A DNA stretch of 64,000 nt, taken from Bacteroidaceae bacterium (GTDB lineage: Bacteria > Bacteroidota > Bacteroidia > Bacteroidales > Bacteroidaceae). The stretch is from NCBI GenBank assembly GCA_017466065.1, contig JAFTUV010000017.1, positions 1 through 64,000 of the forward strand. The letters are read 5' to 3'. The translations under genes were made by a program, and so were the position numbers. The notes below the pieces were generated by a model. It was not told where the DNA came from. It ran no database searches and was given only the letters and a program-made list of their open reading frames with translations. The first letter of the stretch is position 1. Each line of letters opens with the position of its first letter. Below, piece by piece: positions 19,006 through 28,120 of this stretch.

Positions 19006-19458
19006 ATGAACAACAAAAATATAAAAACAAATAAAAAGATGATACCCCGTTCCGAGTTAAAGAAAGAGCTTATAAATGCAGGCATCCGCCCGTCGGTTCA
19101 GCGTCTGGCAATTTATGAATATGTGAAGAACCACCCTGTTCATCCCACTGCCGATGTTGTTTATGCAGCTTTGCGCGACGAGCTTGGCTCTTTCTCCCTA
19201 ACCACGGTCTATAATACGCTGAAACTCTTTGTCGATGCAGGTCTTGTGCAGATGCTCACAATAGACGACACCCTGCGCTGCTTCGATGGTGACACTACCT
19301 CTCACGCGCACTTCCGTTGCAACTGTTGCGGCAAGATAGTGGACCTGAAAATAAAGAACGAGTTTCTATCGATGGTCGATGGCCTTGCCGGGTTCGAGGT
19401 AAAAGAGGCACAGCTCTATTTAAAAGGTAATTGCCCACTGTGCAGCAATAAAAAATGA
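19006..19458 (+). CDS. Fur/PerR family transcriptional regulator
   Basis: A 150-aa regulator with an N-terminal winged helix (GIRPSVQRLAIYEYVKNHPV, then FSLTTVYNTLKLFV) and a C-terminal metal-binding dimerization domain. Structural zinc ligands are the pairs CNCC and CPLC, and SHAHFRC supplies metal-site histidines. The position directly before a reverse rubrerythrin fits a PerR-like peroxide sensor rather than an iron regulator (inference). An alternative start is 19039 (MIPRSELKKEL). Confidence 0.88.
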   Translation: MNNKNIKTNKKMIPRSELKKELINAGIRPSVQRLAIYEYVKNHPVHPTADVVYAALRDELGSFSLTTVYNTLKLFVDAGLVQMLTIDDTLRCFDGDTTSHAHFRCNCCGKIVDLKIKNEFLSMVDGLAGFEVKEAQLYLKGNCPLCSNKK

Positions 19459-19502
19459 GAAAAAGATAATTAAGGATAATAACAATTTAAAATTTTACGA
19501 TT

Positions 19503-20051
19503 ATGAAAAAGTACATTTGTTCAGTATGCGGTTATATTCACGAAGGCGAATCGGCACCCGAGCGTTGCCCTATGTGTAAAGTTCCTTCGGAGCGTTTCAA
19601 CGAGCTTGTAGAGAATGGCAAGTTGGAGTTTGTGCAGGAGCACGTTGTAGGCGTGGCAAAAGGCTGTGACGCCGAAATGATAAAGGACCTTAACGACCAC
19701 TTTATGGGTGAGTGCACCGAGGTTGGTATGTATCTTGCAATGAGCCGTCAGGCCGACCGCGAGGGTTATCCCGAAATTGCCGAGGCTTTCAAGCGTTACG
19801 CTTGGGAAGAGGCTGAGCACGCTGCTAAATTTGCCGAGCTTCTTGGTGATGTTGTTTGGGATACAAAGACAAACCTCGACAAGCGTATGAATGCCGAATC
19901 GGGTGCTTGCGCCGATAAATATCGCATTGCGAAGCGTGCAAAAGAGCTCAATCTCGATGCTATTCACGATACGGTTCACGAAATGGCAAAGGATGAGGCT
20001 CGTCACGGCAAAGGATTCGAAGGCCTTTTCCATCGTTACTTTGGTAAATAA
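19503..20051 (+). CDS. Reverse rubrerythrin (rubredoxin domain first)
   Basis: A 182-aa non-haem iron peroxidase. An N-terminal rubredoxin-type Fe(Cys)4 site ([10 protein letters not shown]...CPMCKVP) is followed by a ferritin-like four-helix domain with iron ligands in [19 protein letters not shown] and [10 protein letters not shown]. In the usual rubrerythrin the order is the opposite. Reverse rubrerythrins reduce H2O2 in anaerobes. It lies 44 bp after the PerR-like gene, so the pair is a likely peroxide-stress unit. Confidence 0.9.
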   Translation: MKKYICSVCGYIHEGESAPERCPMCKVPSERFNELVENGKLEFVQEHVVGVAKGCDAEMIKDLNDHFMGECTEVGMYLAMSRQADREGYPEIAEAFKRYAWEEAEHAAKFAELLGDVVWDTKTNLDKRMNAESGACADKYRIAKRAKELNLDAIHDTVHEMAKDEARHGKGFEGLFHRYFGK

Positions 20052-20078
20052 TCACCATTTCAACGATATATTTTCAAG

Positions 20079-20106
20079 GCAAGCCTGCTCATACGAGCGG
20101 GCTTGC
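20079..20106. terminator. Terminator after the rubrerythrin
   Basis: A 12-bp stem (20079-20090 with 20095-20106, one G-T pair) and ATAC loop, followed by TGTTTTAT on the plus strand. It separates convergent genes. Confidence 0.75.
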
Positions 20107-20130
20107 TGTTTTATATGTTCCTAAATATTA

Positions 20131-20442
20131 TCATTCATACACAACCTCTGAAATATCGCTTATAACAACAGGCTCCCTCCAACTGTCCCACGAAGTGTAT
20201 ATAAGTTCCAGTCCTCGATAATAGGCCGATAATCTGATGCAGTCGACCCTCTCCCACGCAGGCTCGCCAAATTCGCTCGACTCGCCGTTGAGCAACAGCC
20301 TCCTCGACAAATAGTCGAGTTTATAAAAGCCTCCGCCCAAGCAATGCTCTCCCGGGCGCAGTAAATCGTAGTGCCTTTTTACCTCGCCCAAGCGCAGAAT
20401 GCCATCCTTTGTCAATATGAATTTAGGTTGTGTGCTATTCAA
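20131..20442 (-). CDS. Hypothetical protein, 103 aa
   Basis: I do not recognise a family. The protein is soluble, begins MNSTQPKFILTKDGILRLGE and is rich in aromatic residues and beta-prone segments (FYKLDYLSRRLLLNG, then WERVDCIRLSAYYRG). It starts 13 bp after the ribH stop on the same strand and probably shares its transcript. Some Bacteroidetes carry a similar small protein of unknown role beside housekeeping genes. Confidence 0.65.
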   Translation of the reverse strand: MNSTQPKFILTKDGILRLGEVKRHYDLLRPGEHCLGGGFYKLDYLSRRLLLNGESSEFGEPAWERVDCIRLSAYYRGLELIYTSWDSWREPVVISDISEVVYE

Positions 20443-20455
20443 GTTCTTTCGTTCT

Positions 20456-20938
20456 TTATTTGAATGTCGCCATCATCTGCAATGCTGTAACGGCACACTC
20501 GTCGCCTTTGTTGCCCAGTCGTCCGCCGCTGCGCTCCTGCGCTTGCAACAGGTTGTTTGTGGTTATAAGGCCGAATATTACAGGAATGTCACCCTCGACA
20601 TTGAGTTTCGACAGCCCGGCTGTCACACCCTCGCATATATAGTCGAAATGGGGAGTGTCGCCTCTTATCACGCATCCTATGGCTATCACGCTGTCATATT
20701 TGCCGCTTTTTACCATCTGCGATGCGCCGAATATTAGTTCCCAGCTGCCGGGTACGCTCTTTGTGTCAATATCTTCGCTGTTCACTCCATTTTCGATGAG
20801 TGTTTTTATTGCACCGTCCCTTAAAGCGTATGTTATTTCGTTGTTCCACTCGGCATATACTATGCCCACTTTTCTTCCTTTTCCGTCTGCTACTATGCTC
20901 GCGTCGTAAGCAGAGAGGTTATGCATTTCTGTTGCCAT
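20456..20938 (-). CDS. ribH: 6,7-dimethyl-8-ribityllumazine synthase
   Basis: A 160-aa enzyme of riboflavin synthesis condensing 5-amino-6-ribitylaminouracil with dihydroxybutanone phosphate; homologues form 60-mers or decamers. Typical motifs are [29 protein letters not shown] (with the catalytic His) and the C-terminal [11 protein letters not shown]. Length is normal. No FMN riboswitch is apparent in the 163-bp region upstream, which holds a terminator for the preceding gene. Confidence 0.93.
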   Translation of the reverse strand: MATEMHNLSAYDASIVADGKGRKVGIVYAEWNNEITYALRDGAIKTLIENGVNSEDIDTKSVPGSWELIFGASQMVKSGKYDSVIAIGCVIRGDTPHFDYICEGVTAGLSKLNVEGDIPVIFGLITTNNLLQAQERSGGRLGNKGDECAVTALQMMATFK

Positions 20939-21050
20939 AAAATTGATTAAAAAAGGTAATCTACTTCGTTGTTGCTTGCTTTCTCGTCGGTCATTTACGT
21001 TATAAGTAAACTCCCTCCTCGTGCGCTTCGCCGGCCATTTGTTTATTAAA

Positions 21051-21078
21051 AAAGCAGCCTGCGACCGCAGGCTGCTTT
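21051..21078 (-). terminator. Terminator after the TPR gene
   Basis: Perfect 12-bp arms (21051-21062, 21067-21078) around GACC. On the minus strand the stem is followed by a run of T, so it ends the TPR transcript before ribH. Confidence 0.8.
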
Positions 21079-21101
21079 TCCTCTTTTGTTCCTCCGGTAA
21101 A

Positions 21102-21770
21102 TTATTTTACACGGTTAATGTATTTGTCAATGTCCATTGAGAGGGGCGATGCGGTGTATTTGCTCTTTATCTCTTGATAGAGCTCGGCTGCCTCCTCTTT
21201 GTCGCCTTGTTGCTCGCACATAATTCCGGCCTGCAACAGATAATAGGGGCTGATTGTTGTGTTGTTTGCCTTGTTGGCGGCTTTCTTGTAGTTGCTTATG
21301 GCTGCATCAATGTCGCCTGTTTGTGCATAGCAGCTGCCGAGTGTGCCGTATACGGCGGGAGCCACCATCTTGTCGTCGCCGCTGAATGCTTTAAGGTAAT
21401 CGATGGCTTCTTCGTAGCGAGAGAGCTGTGCAAGCGACATTCCTGCGTATGCGTTTGCGATGTTTCCTGCTGCTGTTCCACTGTACTCCTCGGCTATCTG
21501 AATGAATCCGGGGTTTACGCCGTCACCGTCGAGTGCTTTCTGGAATTCTTTTGCGGCAAACATATTTTCTGCGGCGAAAATTGTCTCTGCTGCCTCTTTT
21601 TCTCTGGGCTCTGCGACAAATGTGTTGTAGCACATATAGCCTACAATGATTATTACAAAGGCTGCAATTATGGTTACAAGGGTCTTTTTGTATTTGATAA
21701 CCAATGCCTCCGATTTTGAAAGAACCTCATCGGCGATGATGGGTGCTTCGTGTGTGTTTTTGTTACTCAT
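21102..21770 (-). CDS. TPR repeat membrane protein
   Basis: A 222-aa protein with a cytoplasmic N-terminus, one membrane helix ([20 protein letters not shown], about residues 30-50) and a C-terminal tetratricopeptide domain (for example [20 protein letters not shown]). This is the YfgM-like layout of periplasmic TPR anchors; its partners are unknown. The frame opens at 21812, but [16 protein letters not shown] at 21770 is preferred: it follows a TACTTTTG -7 box by a suitable distance. Confidence 0.8.
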   Translation of the reverse strand: MSNKNTHEAPIIADEVLSKSEALVIKYKKTLVTIIAAFVIIIVGYMCYNTFVAEPREKEAAETIFAAENMFAAKEFQKALDGDGVNPGFIQIAEEYSGTAAGNIANAYAGMSLAQLSRYEEAIDYLKAFSGDDKMVAPAVYGTLGSCYAQTGDIDAAISNYKKAANKANNTTISPYYLLQAGIMCEQQGDKEEAAELYQEIKSKYTASPLSMDIDKYINRVK

Positions 21771-21809
21771 AATTATATCTTTTTTATTATTTTCCGAAAA
21801 TTTCAAACG

Positions 21810-21817
21810 CAAAAGTA
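21810..21817 (-). promoter_or_regulatory. -7 element for the TPR gene
   Basis: The minus strand reads TACTTTTG here, matching TAnnTTTG, about 40 nt before the chosen start. No clear -33 box. Confidence 0.45.
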
Positions 21818-21905
21818 ATCATTTTATGTTTAGCATAAAAATTATAGCACTTTTTTTTGCTCTTAAATAGATTATTCTTCCGTTTTATTGGGTATCTTTG
21901 CGATA

Positions 21906-21950
21906 GTAAACTGCGTTACTATCGCGAAAATAGGCTGCGCTCGCTTTGAA
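21906..21950. repeat. 45-bp intergenic direct repeat, copy 1
   Basis: Identical to 22014-22058. With its flank it forms a hairpin: 9-bp arms CGATAGTAA (21901-21909) and TTACTATCG (21916-21924). Copies 1 and 2 are 108 bp apart. A reversed partial copy lies at 1-21. Confidence 0.85.
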
Positions 21951-21990
21951 ATACATTAAAGTAAACTTTATGTATCTCGCTCGCTTGCAC

Positions 21991-21998
21991 TATCTTTG
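21991..21998 (+). promoter_or_regulatory. -7 element upstream of the MORN gene
   Basis: TATCTTTG fits TAnnTTTG; a second TATCTTTG lies at 21893-21900. Each stands just before a copy of the 45-bp repeat, so the repeat may be part of the leader. Confidence 0.4.
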
Positions 21999-22013
21999 CT
22001 TTATGTTATTGTG

Positions 22014-22058
22014 GTAAACTGCGTTACTATCGCGAAAATAGGCTGCGCTCGCTTTGAA
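22014..22058. repeat. 45-bp intergenic direct repeat, copy 2
   Basis: Identical to copy 1 at 21906-21950; the hairpin arm on its left flank is not kept. It lies in the leader of the MORN gene. The following bases hold a diverging TTGTTGAAT-type short repeat. Confidence 0.85.
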
Positions 22059-22137
22059 TGTTGTATTGTTGAATGTTGCGTTGTTGAATATCACGGTGTT
22101 GTTTGCTGTTATGATTTTGGCAATTTGATGTTGCCGG

Positions 22138-23349
22138 ATGAAAAAGATTTTTTTAATGAAACATAATATAGTTTTTTTATTTCTACTCCTTTTGCTGCCC
22201 TGTGTGGTAGCTGCGCAGAACTCTTCTGCGAGTGATGATAAAGTGCCGGAACAGTCTGGTTCGGTGCGTGAAATGGTTTCAAAAGCTATTAGTAATTCTG
22301 TAAATTCCAAGAAACTCTCCCTTAAAGGCGGAGTAGAGTATGTCGGTGAGGTTAAGGGTAAAAAACCAAACGGCTATGGCAAGGCGGTCTACCCTAACGG
22401 TGATACCTATGAGGGGCAATTCTCGCGTGGAGTGCGCCAAGGAATAGGTATTTACACTTATAGCGACGGTGAGTGCTACGAGGGTGCTTTTGTCGATGGC
22501 CGTCAGCACGGCAAGGGTGTGTTCCATTTTGCCGATGGCAAGGTGTACGATGGCTTTTGGGAGCTCGATTTTCAGAAAGGATATGGCAAGATGACCTACC
22601 CCAATGGCGATTTTTATGTGGGCTATTGGAACGAGGATAAACGTAACGGCACCGGCAGTTATTTCTTTGCGAACGGTGCCACTTATTCGGGCGAATGGAA
22701 GGATGACCGGTATAATGGCATCGGAACTTTTGTGTGGAGCGACAACAGCAAGTATGTGGGCGACTGGAAGAGTGGCGTGAGGAGTGGTGAGGGCCGTTAT
22801 TTCTATCCCAATGGCGATGAATATAATGGCTCGTGGCTCAACGACCTGCGTCACGGCAAGGGCGTTTACACTTTTGCCGACAGTTGCAGCTATGTTGGAG
22901 ATTATGCCAATGGCGTGTGGCACGGCAAGGGGCTCTTTACCGATGCCGACGGCACTGTTTACGACGGGCACTTTGCCGATGGCCTGCGCAATGGCTATGG
23001 TCGCATAAAATACCCGTCGGGTGCGGTGTATGAAGGAGAATGGGTCGATGGTGAACGTTCGGGCAAGGGAAAATATCTCTGGCCGAACGGTGATGTCTAT
23101 GAGGGAGATTGGAGTGAAGATATGATGAACGGGCAGGGCATTCTGCGTCTTGCCGATGGAAAAAAGTATCGCGGAGGCTTTCTCGATGGTGAGGAGCACG
23201 GCAACGGCGTTGCAGTAGATACCGATGGCACTCGTTACGAAGGAACCTTTGAAGAGGGGCAGCGTCACGGCAAATTTGTGGTGAAGGACTCTGCGGGCAA
23301 GGTTATCAGAGAGTGTGTTTACAGTTTAGGAACAATAAGCATAAAATAA
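22138..23349 (+). CDS. Exported MORN-repeat protein
   Basis: A 403-aa protein with an N-terminal signal peptide (KHNIVFLFLLLLLPCVVAA, cleaved after about residue 28) and then about 14 MORN repeats of 23 residues, each with the YxGxW/F...GxG pattern (for example YEGEWVDGERSGKGKY). MORN arrays form flat beta-sheet solenoids; in bacteria their role is mostly unknown. The repeats run almost to the C-terminus. Second possible start: MKHNIVFLF, six codons on. YhcH follows after 12 bp. Confidence 0.9.
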   Translation: MKKIFLMKHNIVFLFLLLLLPCVVAAQNSSASDDKVPEQSGSVREMVSKAISNSVNSKKLSLKGGVEYVGEVKGKKPNGYGKAVYPNGDTYEGQFSRGVRQGIGIYTYSDGECYEGAFVDGRQHGKGVFHFADGKVYDGFWELDFQKGYGKMTYPNGDFYVGYWNEDKRNGTGSYFFANGATYSGEWKDDRYNGIGTFVWSDNSKYVGDWKSGVRSGEGRYFYPNGDEYNGSWLNDLRHGKGVYTFADSCSYVGDYANGVWHGKGLFTDADGTVYDGHFADGLRNGYGRIKYPSGAVYEGEWVDGERSGKGKYLWPNGDVYEGDWSEDMMNGQGILRLADGKKYRGGFLDGEEHGNGVAVDTDGTRYEGTFEEGQRHGKFVVKDSAGKVIRECVYSLGTISIK

Positions 23350-23361
23350 AATACAAAGACT

Positions 23362-23811
23362 ATGATTCTCGATTCAATTAAAAATCTTAAAAACTATGAG
23401 GGGTTGCACCCTAATTTTGCAAAAGCAATAGATTTTCTGCTGAACAGCGATTTAAAGAATCTGCCCCTCGGCCGCAACGAGATTTGTGGTGACGAGGTTT
23501 TTGCAAATGTGATGGAGGCAAAGCCTCGAACAAAAGAGGAGGTGCCTGTGGAGGTGCATCGCAAATATATCGACATTCAGGTTCCAATCTCGGCCGACGA
23601 GGTTATGGGCTACACTCCGTTGGAGCAGCTTCCTGCCGGTGAGTATGATGAAAGTAATGATGTGATTCTTTACCCCGTGGGTATGCTTGCCGCAAGTTAC
23701 TTCGAGGTGAAGAATTCTATGTTTACTATATTCTTCCCACAGGACGGGCACGCGCCTGCTGTTACTCCTGTGCCTGTGAAAAAGGTTATAGTGAAGGTAG
23801 CCGTGGAGTAG
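23362..23811 (+). CDS. YhcH/YjgK/YiaL family protein
   Basis: A 149-aa cupin-type protein of the DUF386 family, which includes the EbgC beta-galactosidase accessory subunit and sugar-acid pathway proteins. Family features are VEVHRKYIDIQVPISADEVM (metal-binding His region), FTIFFPQDGHAP and KKVIVKV at the end. Probable role is sugar handling or anomerization; substrate unknown. It stands 12 bp after the MORN gene and 53 bp before glgB. Confidence 0.85.
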   Translation: MILDSIKNLKNYEGLHPNFAKAIDFLLNSDLKNLPLGRNEICGDEVFANVMEAKPRTKEEVPVEVHRKYIDIQVPISADEVMGYTPLEQLPAGEYDESNDVILYPVGMLAASYFEVKNSMFTIFFPQDGHAPAVTPVPVKKVIVKVAVE

Positions 23812-23864
23812 TTTCTCCCTTTTTTTGCTAAAAAATAAAACTAACCATAATAAAATAAAGACCT

Positions 23865-25871
23865 ATGCTGAAACTTGTAGAACGTGACGGTTATTTGGCT
23901 CCCTTTAATTTGGATATCGATGCACGTTATCGTTATTTCCTGAAAAGAGAGAGAGAGTTGACAAAGAACGGCCGACAGACATTGTCGAGCTTTGCTTCGG
24001 GTTATTTATACTTCGGCTTACACCGTACAGCAACCGGTTGGGTATTCCGTGAGTGGGCACCCAATGCTACTAAAATTGTTTTAGTGGGCGATTTTTCCAA
24101 TTGGGAGGAATTGCCGGAATATGAACTGAAACAGCTTGCCGGAGGTGTGTGGGAACGCCGTCTGCCCAAGAAGGCTTTGCAGCACGGCCAGCACTACAAG
24201 ATGAAGGTCTATTGGGACGGCGGCTGTGGCGAGCGTATCCCTGCGTGGGTGCGCCGTGTGGTTCAGGATGATGCCACAAAGATATTCAGTGCACAGGTGT
24301 GGGCTCCCGAGGAGGAGTATGTGTTCAAGAACAAGAAGTTCACTCCCAAGCGCACGCCGTTGCTCATTTACGAGTGCCACGTGGGTATGGCGCAGGAGGA
24401 AGAGAAGGTGGGAACCTATCGCGAATTTAAGGACAACGTGTTGCCGCGTGTGGCTGCCGACGGTTATAATTGCATTCAGATTATGGCTATACAGGAGCAC
24501 CCCTATTATGGCAGCTTCGGTTATCACGTGTCGAACTTTTTTGCACCCTCTTCCCGCTTCGGTACTCCCGAGGAGTTGAAGGAACTTATCGATGCTGCTC
24601 ACGGAATGGGAATAGCTGTTATTATGGACCTTGTCCATTCGCACGCGGTGAAGAATGAAATGGAGGGATTGGGCCTGCTCGATGGCGACCCTGCACAGTA
24701 TTTCCACGGTGGCGACCGTCGCATCCACAATGCTTGGGATTCGCTCTGTTTCAATTATGGCAAGAACGAGGTTGTTCACTTCCTTTTGTCGAACTGTAAA
24801 TATTGGCTCGAAGAGTTTAAATTCGATGGCTTCCGTTTCGACGGCGTTACATCTATGATATATTACAGCCACGGCCTTGGTGAGGCTTTTTGCAGTTATG
24901 CCGATTATTTCAACGGCCATCAGGATGGTGATGCAATCTGCTACCTCACGCTTGCCAACAGGCTCATTCACGAGGTTAACCCCAAGGCTATAACCATTGC
25001 CGAGGAGGTGTCGGGAATGCCCGGATTGGCTGCGCCCATCGAGGATGGCGGCTATGGATTCGATTATCGTATGGCGATGAATATTCCCGACTTCTGGATA
25101 AAGATTATAAAGGAGCGCAAGGACGAGGATTGGAAGCCTTCGGAGATTTATTGGGAGCTTACCAACCGCCGCAAGGATGAGCGCACTATTTCTTATGCCG
25201 AGAGCCACGACCAAGCGTTGGTGGGCGATAAGACTATTATTTTCCGCTTGATTGATGCTGATATGTATTGGCACTTCAATCGTGGCGACGAGACGGGTAC
25301 CGTGACACGCGGTATTGCGTTGCACAAGATGATTCGCCTGATGACTGCGGCTACAATAAACGGAGGTTACCTTAACTTTATGGGCAACGAATTCGGGCAC
25401 CCCGAATGGATTGACTTCCCGCGTGAGGGTAATGGTTGGAGCCACAAGTATGCTCGCCGTCAGTGGAGCCTTGTCGATAATCCTTCGTACAACTACACGC
25501 TTCTGGGCAAGTTCGACGAGGAACTGATGAAACTTATCGGCGGTGTCCGTAATTTCCAGAATCGTCCGGTGCAGGAGGTGTGGCACAACGATGGCGACCA
25601 AGTGCTTGCTTTCTCGCGCAAGGATTTGATTTTTGTGTTTAATTTCAGCCCCACACGCTCGTTTACCGATTATGGGTTGTTGGTGCCCGAGGGTTCATAT
25701 TCGATTGTGCTTAACACCGACTCGGAACAGTTTGGTGGAAATGCTCTTGTCGATGAAACACAAACTCACTTTACTCAATATGATAAATTGCACGCACGTC
25801 GCAAAAAAGGTTGGCTGATGCTCTATTTGCCGGCACGCACTGCGCTTGTGCTTAAAAAGAATAAGGAATAA
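23865..25871 (+). CDS. glgB: 1,4-alpha-glucan (glycogen) branching enzyme
   Basis: A 668-aa GH13 enzyme that makes alpha-1,6 branches. An N-terminal CBM48 (FREWAPNATKIVLVGDFSNW, about 60-80) precedes the (beta/alpha)8 barrel: conserved regions are DLVHSH, DGFRFDGVTSM (nucleophile Asp), the acid/base Glu in ITIAEEVSGMPG, and YAESHDQALVGDKT. GNEFGHPEWIDFP is typical of the eukaryotic-like GH13_8 branch. Synthase and phosphorylase are 31 kb away, on the other side of the mobile element. Confidence 0.94.
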   Translation: MLKLVERDGYLAPFNLDIDARYRYFLKRERELTKNGRQTLSSFASGYLYFGLHRTATGWVFREWAPNATKIVLVGDFSNWEELPEYELKQLAGGVWERRLPKKALQHGQHYKMKVYWDGGCGERIPAWVRRVVQDDATKIFSAQVWAPEEEYVFKNKKFTPKRTPLLIYECHVGMAQEEEKVGTYREFKDNVLPRVAADGYNCIQIMAIQEHPYYGSFGYHVSNFFAPSSRFGTPEELKELIDAAHGMGIAVIMDLVHSHAVKNEMEGLGLLDGDPAQYFHGGDRRIHNAWDSLCFNYGKNEVVHFLLSNCKYWLEEFKFDGFRFDGVTSMIYYSHGLGEAFCSYADYFNGHQDGDAICYLTLANRLIHEVNPKAITIAEEVSGMPGLAAPIEDGGYGFDYRMAMNIPDFWIKIIKERKDEDWKPSEIYWELTNRRKDERTISYAESHDQALVGDKTIIFRLIDADMYWHFNRGDETGTVTRGIALHKMIRLMTAATINGGYLNFMGNEFGHPEWIDFPREGNGWSHKYARRQWSLVDNPSYNYTLLGKFDEELMKLIGGVRNFQNRPVQEVWHNDGDQVLAFSRKDLIFVFNFSPTRSFTDYGLLVPEGSYSIVLNTDSEQFGGNALVDETQTHFTQYDKLHARRKKGWLMLYLPARTALVLKKNKE

Positions 25872-25874
25872 ATT

Positions 25875-26596
25875 ATGAGAAATGCAGGGGAGAGGCGTTT
25901 GCAGAATTTCATTACAATACTTTGTGCGCTGATTTTCGCGCTGTTCGCTTTTACATTTGTTGCAATATATAAGTCGCCCGAAATTGAGGTGGTCTACGAT
26001 GTTGTTGCAACGGGGAAATTGCAGTATAACGGTTATCTTCTCTCCGCAGTTTTCACTCTTCTGCTGTTGGGCTCGGCATTGTGGTTGAACCGCTTTGCCG
26101 GGTTCCGGCGCGAGTGGACGGCGATGGCTTATATTCCATCGGCTTTGCTGCTTGCCTTTTTTACGGATATTGACCGCTCTTTTTTCGTTGGGGATTATGG
26201 TCTTGCGATGTGGGGCTGGGTGTCCGGTGCCGGGCTGCTGTTGTATGCGGGTTTCTCGTTTGTTCTCAACAGGATGCTTTTCGAGAAGATTAAGGATTCA
26301 TCGGCGGTGGCCCATAGAATAATTTGGCGCAATCTTATTATTTTTGTGCTATTGTTTATGGCTGTGGGTTCTCTTTCCGATGGCGATAAGGATTTTCGTC
26401 GCGAGGCGTTGCAGTATGTCTTCTTTAAAAAGGGTGATGTGGATGGTGCTGTTGCCGTGGGGAAACACTCGCCAATATCTTCCCGTCAACTTTCGGCTCA
26501 AAGGGCTTTTTTGCTCTCTCTGAAAGGGGAACTTGCCGAACATTTCTTTAACTATCCTGTTTATTTCGATGCCGAGAGTCTGTTGCCGGCGGTGGA
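25875..26596 (+). pseudogene. N-terminal part of a split membrane protein (DUF6057-like)
   Basis: The first 241 codons of a gene interrupted by the mobile element. The product has about four membrane helices in residues 15-175 (for example LYAGFSFVLNRMLF) and the start of a soluble TPR-like region. The frame runs on into element DNA and stops at 26609 after three foreign codons (SKW). The missing end lies in the same frame at 47869-48306. I think it resembles the Bacteroidetes DUF6057 family, moderately sure. It starts 3 bp after glgB, so it was probably co-transcribed. The truncated membrane part could still be made. Confidence 0.8.
26586..26596. repeat. Left junction direct repeat (attL core)
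   Basis: CCGGCGGTGGA, identical to 47869-47879. In both copies it encodes Pro-Ala-Val-Glu in the same frame of the interrupted gene, so it is the crossover or target sequence of the integration. Confidence 0.85.
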
Positions 26597-26871
26597 AAGC
26601 AAGTGGTAAAGCAGACGATTTCAGAATTGAATAGACTAAACGTAAATGGTTGAGAAACAGCTAAAAGCGTTTGTCTTGCATAGTAAAGGCTACGCAAGAA
26701 ATTGCGGATTTCGGCAGGTGTTCAGTTACCAAATCGTTAGCTTGGCTGTTACCGAAAGCCGAGAGGTAACGAAATAATCCGCAAATACATCACATTGCGT
26801 TGATTGTCATTATTTTGCATAGTAAAGAACGCTTATATACAGGCTAAATTTGCCACTAAAAATATAAGCGT
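26597..26871. other. Left-end noncoding region with recombination-site-like repeats
   Basis: No gene. It holds two copies of TTGCATAGTAAAG (26676-26688 and 26815-26827). It also holds a nested inverted repeat: TTGCGGATT (26702-26710) with AATCCGCAA (26776-26784), inside it GTTACC (26725-26730) with GGTAAC (26765-26770). The layout resembles integrase arm-type sites and a cruciform beside an att site. Confidence 0.55.
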
Positions 26872-28101
26872 ATGAAAGTAGAAAAATTCAAAGTGTTGCT
26901 CTACCTAAAAAAGAGTGGATTAGACAAGTCTGGTAAGGCTCCCATTATGGGACGTATTACCGTAAACCGAACGATGGCACAGTTTAGTAGCAAGCTGTCG
27001 TGTACTCCCCAATTATGGAATCCTCGTGAAAGCCGACTTAATGGAAAAAGCAAAGAGGCTGTTGAAATCAATGCCAAGATAGACAAGCTGCTGCTTGCCA
27101 TAAACTCGGCATTCGACTCTCTTTTGGAACGAAAGATTGATTTTGCTGCTACCACAGTCAAAGAGGCGTTTCAAGGAAGTGTTGAAACTCAAATGACACT
27201 ACTCAGACGATTGGATATTCATATTGAGGATATGCAGTCGAGAATAGGCATTGATGTTGCTAAATCTTCTATGTCAACCTACATATACACTCGCAGGTAT
27301 CTTGGCGAGTACATCAAGAAGCGTTTCAAAGTAAATGATTTGGCTTTCGGCCAGCTGAATGAGCAGATGGCATACGAATTTCAGGAGTATGTTCTAAAAG
27401 ACAAAGGTCTTGCAGTTGATACAGCAAGACACTATCTGGCTATCCTCAAAAAGATTTGCCGATTGGCATTCAAAGAGGGACATTCCGAGAAACGCTATTT
27501 TGTCAACTTCAAACTACCAAAAGAGAATAGGAAAGCTCCACGTGCATTGAGTCGTGAGGATTTTGAAAAGATTCGTGATGTAGAAATCCCTGAATCACGA
27601 GTTACTCATAATATCGTTAGGGATTTATTTCTATTTGCTTGCTATACGGGTGTACCGTATGCCGATGCGATATCCATTACAAACGACAATCTTTACACAG
27701 ATGATAATGGCGCTTTATGGCTGAAATATATGCGTAAAAAGAATGAACATCTAGGTCGTGTAAAACTATTGCCGGAAGCAATTGCTTTGATAGAGAAATA
27801 TCGCAGTGATGAACGCAAGGAGTTATTTCCTATGATACACCACCCTAACTTGCGGAGACATATGAAAGGGCTTCGAGATTTGGCAGGTATTAAGACGGAT
27901 TTGGTCTATCATATGGGAAGGCATACCTTCGGAAGTTTGATAACTCTTGAAGCAGGAGTTCCCATTGAAACCATTAGTAAAATGCTTGGTCATACCAATC
28001 TTACGACTACACAACTGTATGCGCGAGTAACACCGAAAAAGTTGTTTGACGATATGGATATATTCATCAAGGCAACAAGCGATATGACATTAGTTTTATA
28101 A
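26872..28101 (+). CDS. Tyrosine recombinase 1
   Basis: A 409-aa phage-integrase family protein with an N-terminal arm-binding domain, a SAM-like core-binding domain (about 100-200) and a catalytic domain. Visible are HMGRHTFG (HxxR), LGHTNLTTTQLYARV (second His and nucleophile Tyr). The usual first Arg (TGLR) is replaced by CYTGVPYADA, as in the IntDOT branch of Bacteroides integrases, where loss of Arg I is known. It is the first gene inside attL and transcribed inward, the usual place for the enzyme that moves the element. Recombinase 2 follows after 19 bp. Confidence 0.9.
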   Translation: MKVEKFKVLLYLKKSGLDKSGKAPIMGRITVNRTMAQFSSKLSCTPQLWNPRESRLNGKSKEAVEINAKIDKLLLAINSAFDSLLERKIDFAATTVKEAFQGSVETQMTLLRRLDIHIEDMQSRIGIDVAKSSMSTYIYTRRYLGEYIKKRFKVNDLAFGQLNEQMAYEFQEYVLKDKGLAVDTARHYLAILKKICRLAFKEGHSEKRYFVNFKLPKENRKAPRALSREDFEKIRDVEIPESRVTHNIVRDLFLFACYTGVPYADAISITNDNLYTDDNGALWLKYMRKKNEHLGRVKLLPEAIALIEKYRSDERKELFPMIHHPNLRRHMKGLRDLAGIKTDLVYHMGRHTFGSLITLEAGVPIETISKMLGHTNLTTTQLYARVTPKKLFDDMDIFIKATSDMTLVL

Positions 28102-28120
28102 TCCACAAACAGTTTGAATT

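Noticed and set aside
22279..23268. 329-codon minus-strand ORF opposite the MORN gene
   Set aside because: Shadow frame created by the periodic MORN codons; the plus-strand protein has a signal peptide and 14 clear repeats.
24081..25601. 506-codon minus-strand ORF opposite glgB
   Set aside because: Shadow of a strongly biased real gene whose catalytic motifs are all on the plus strand.
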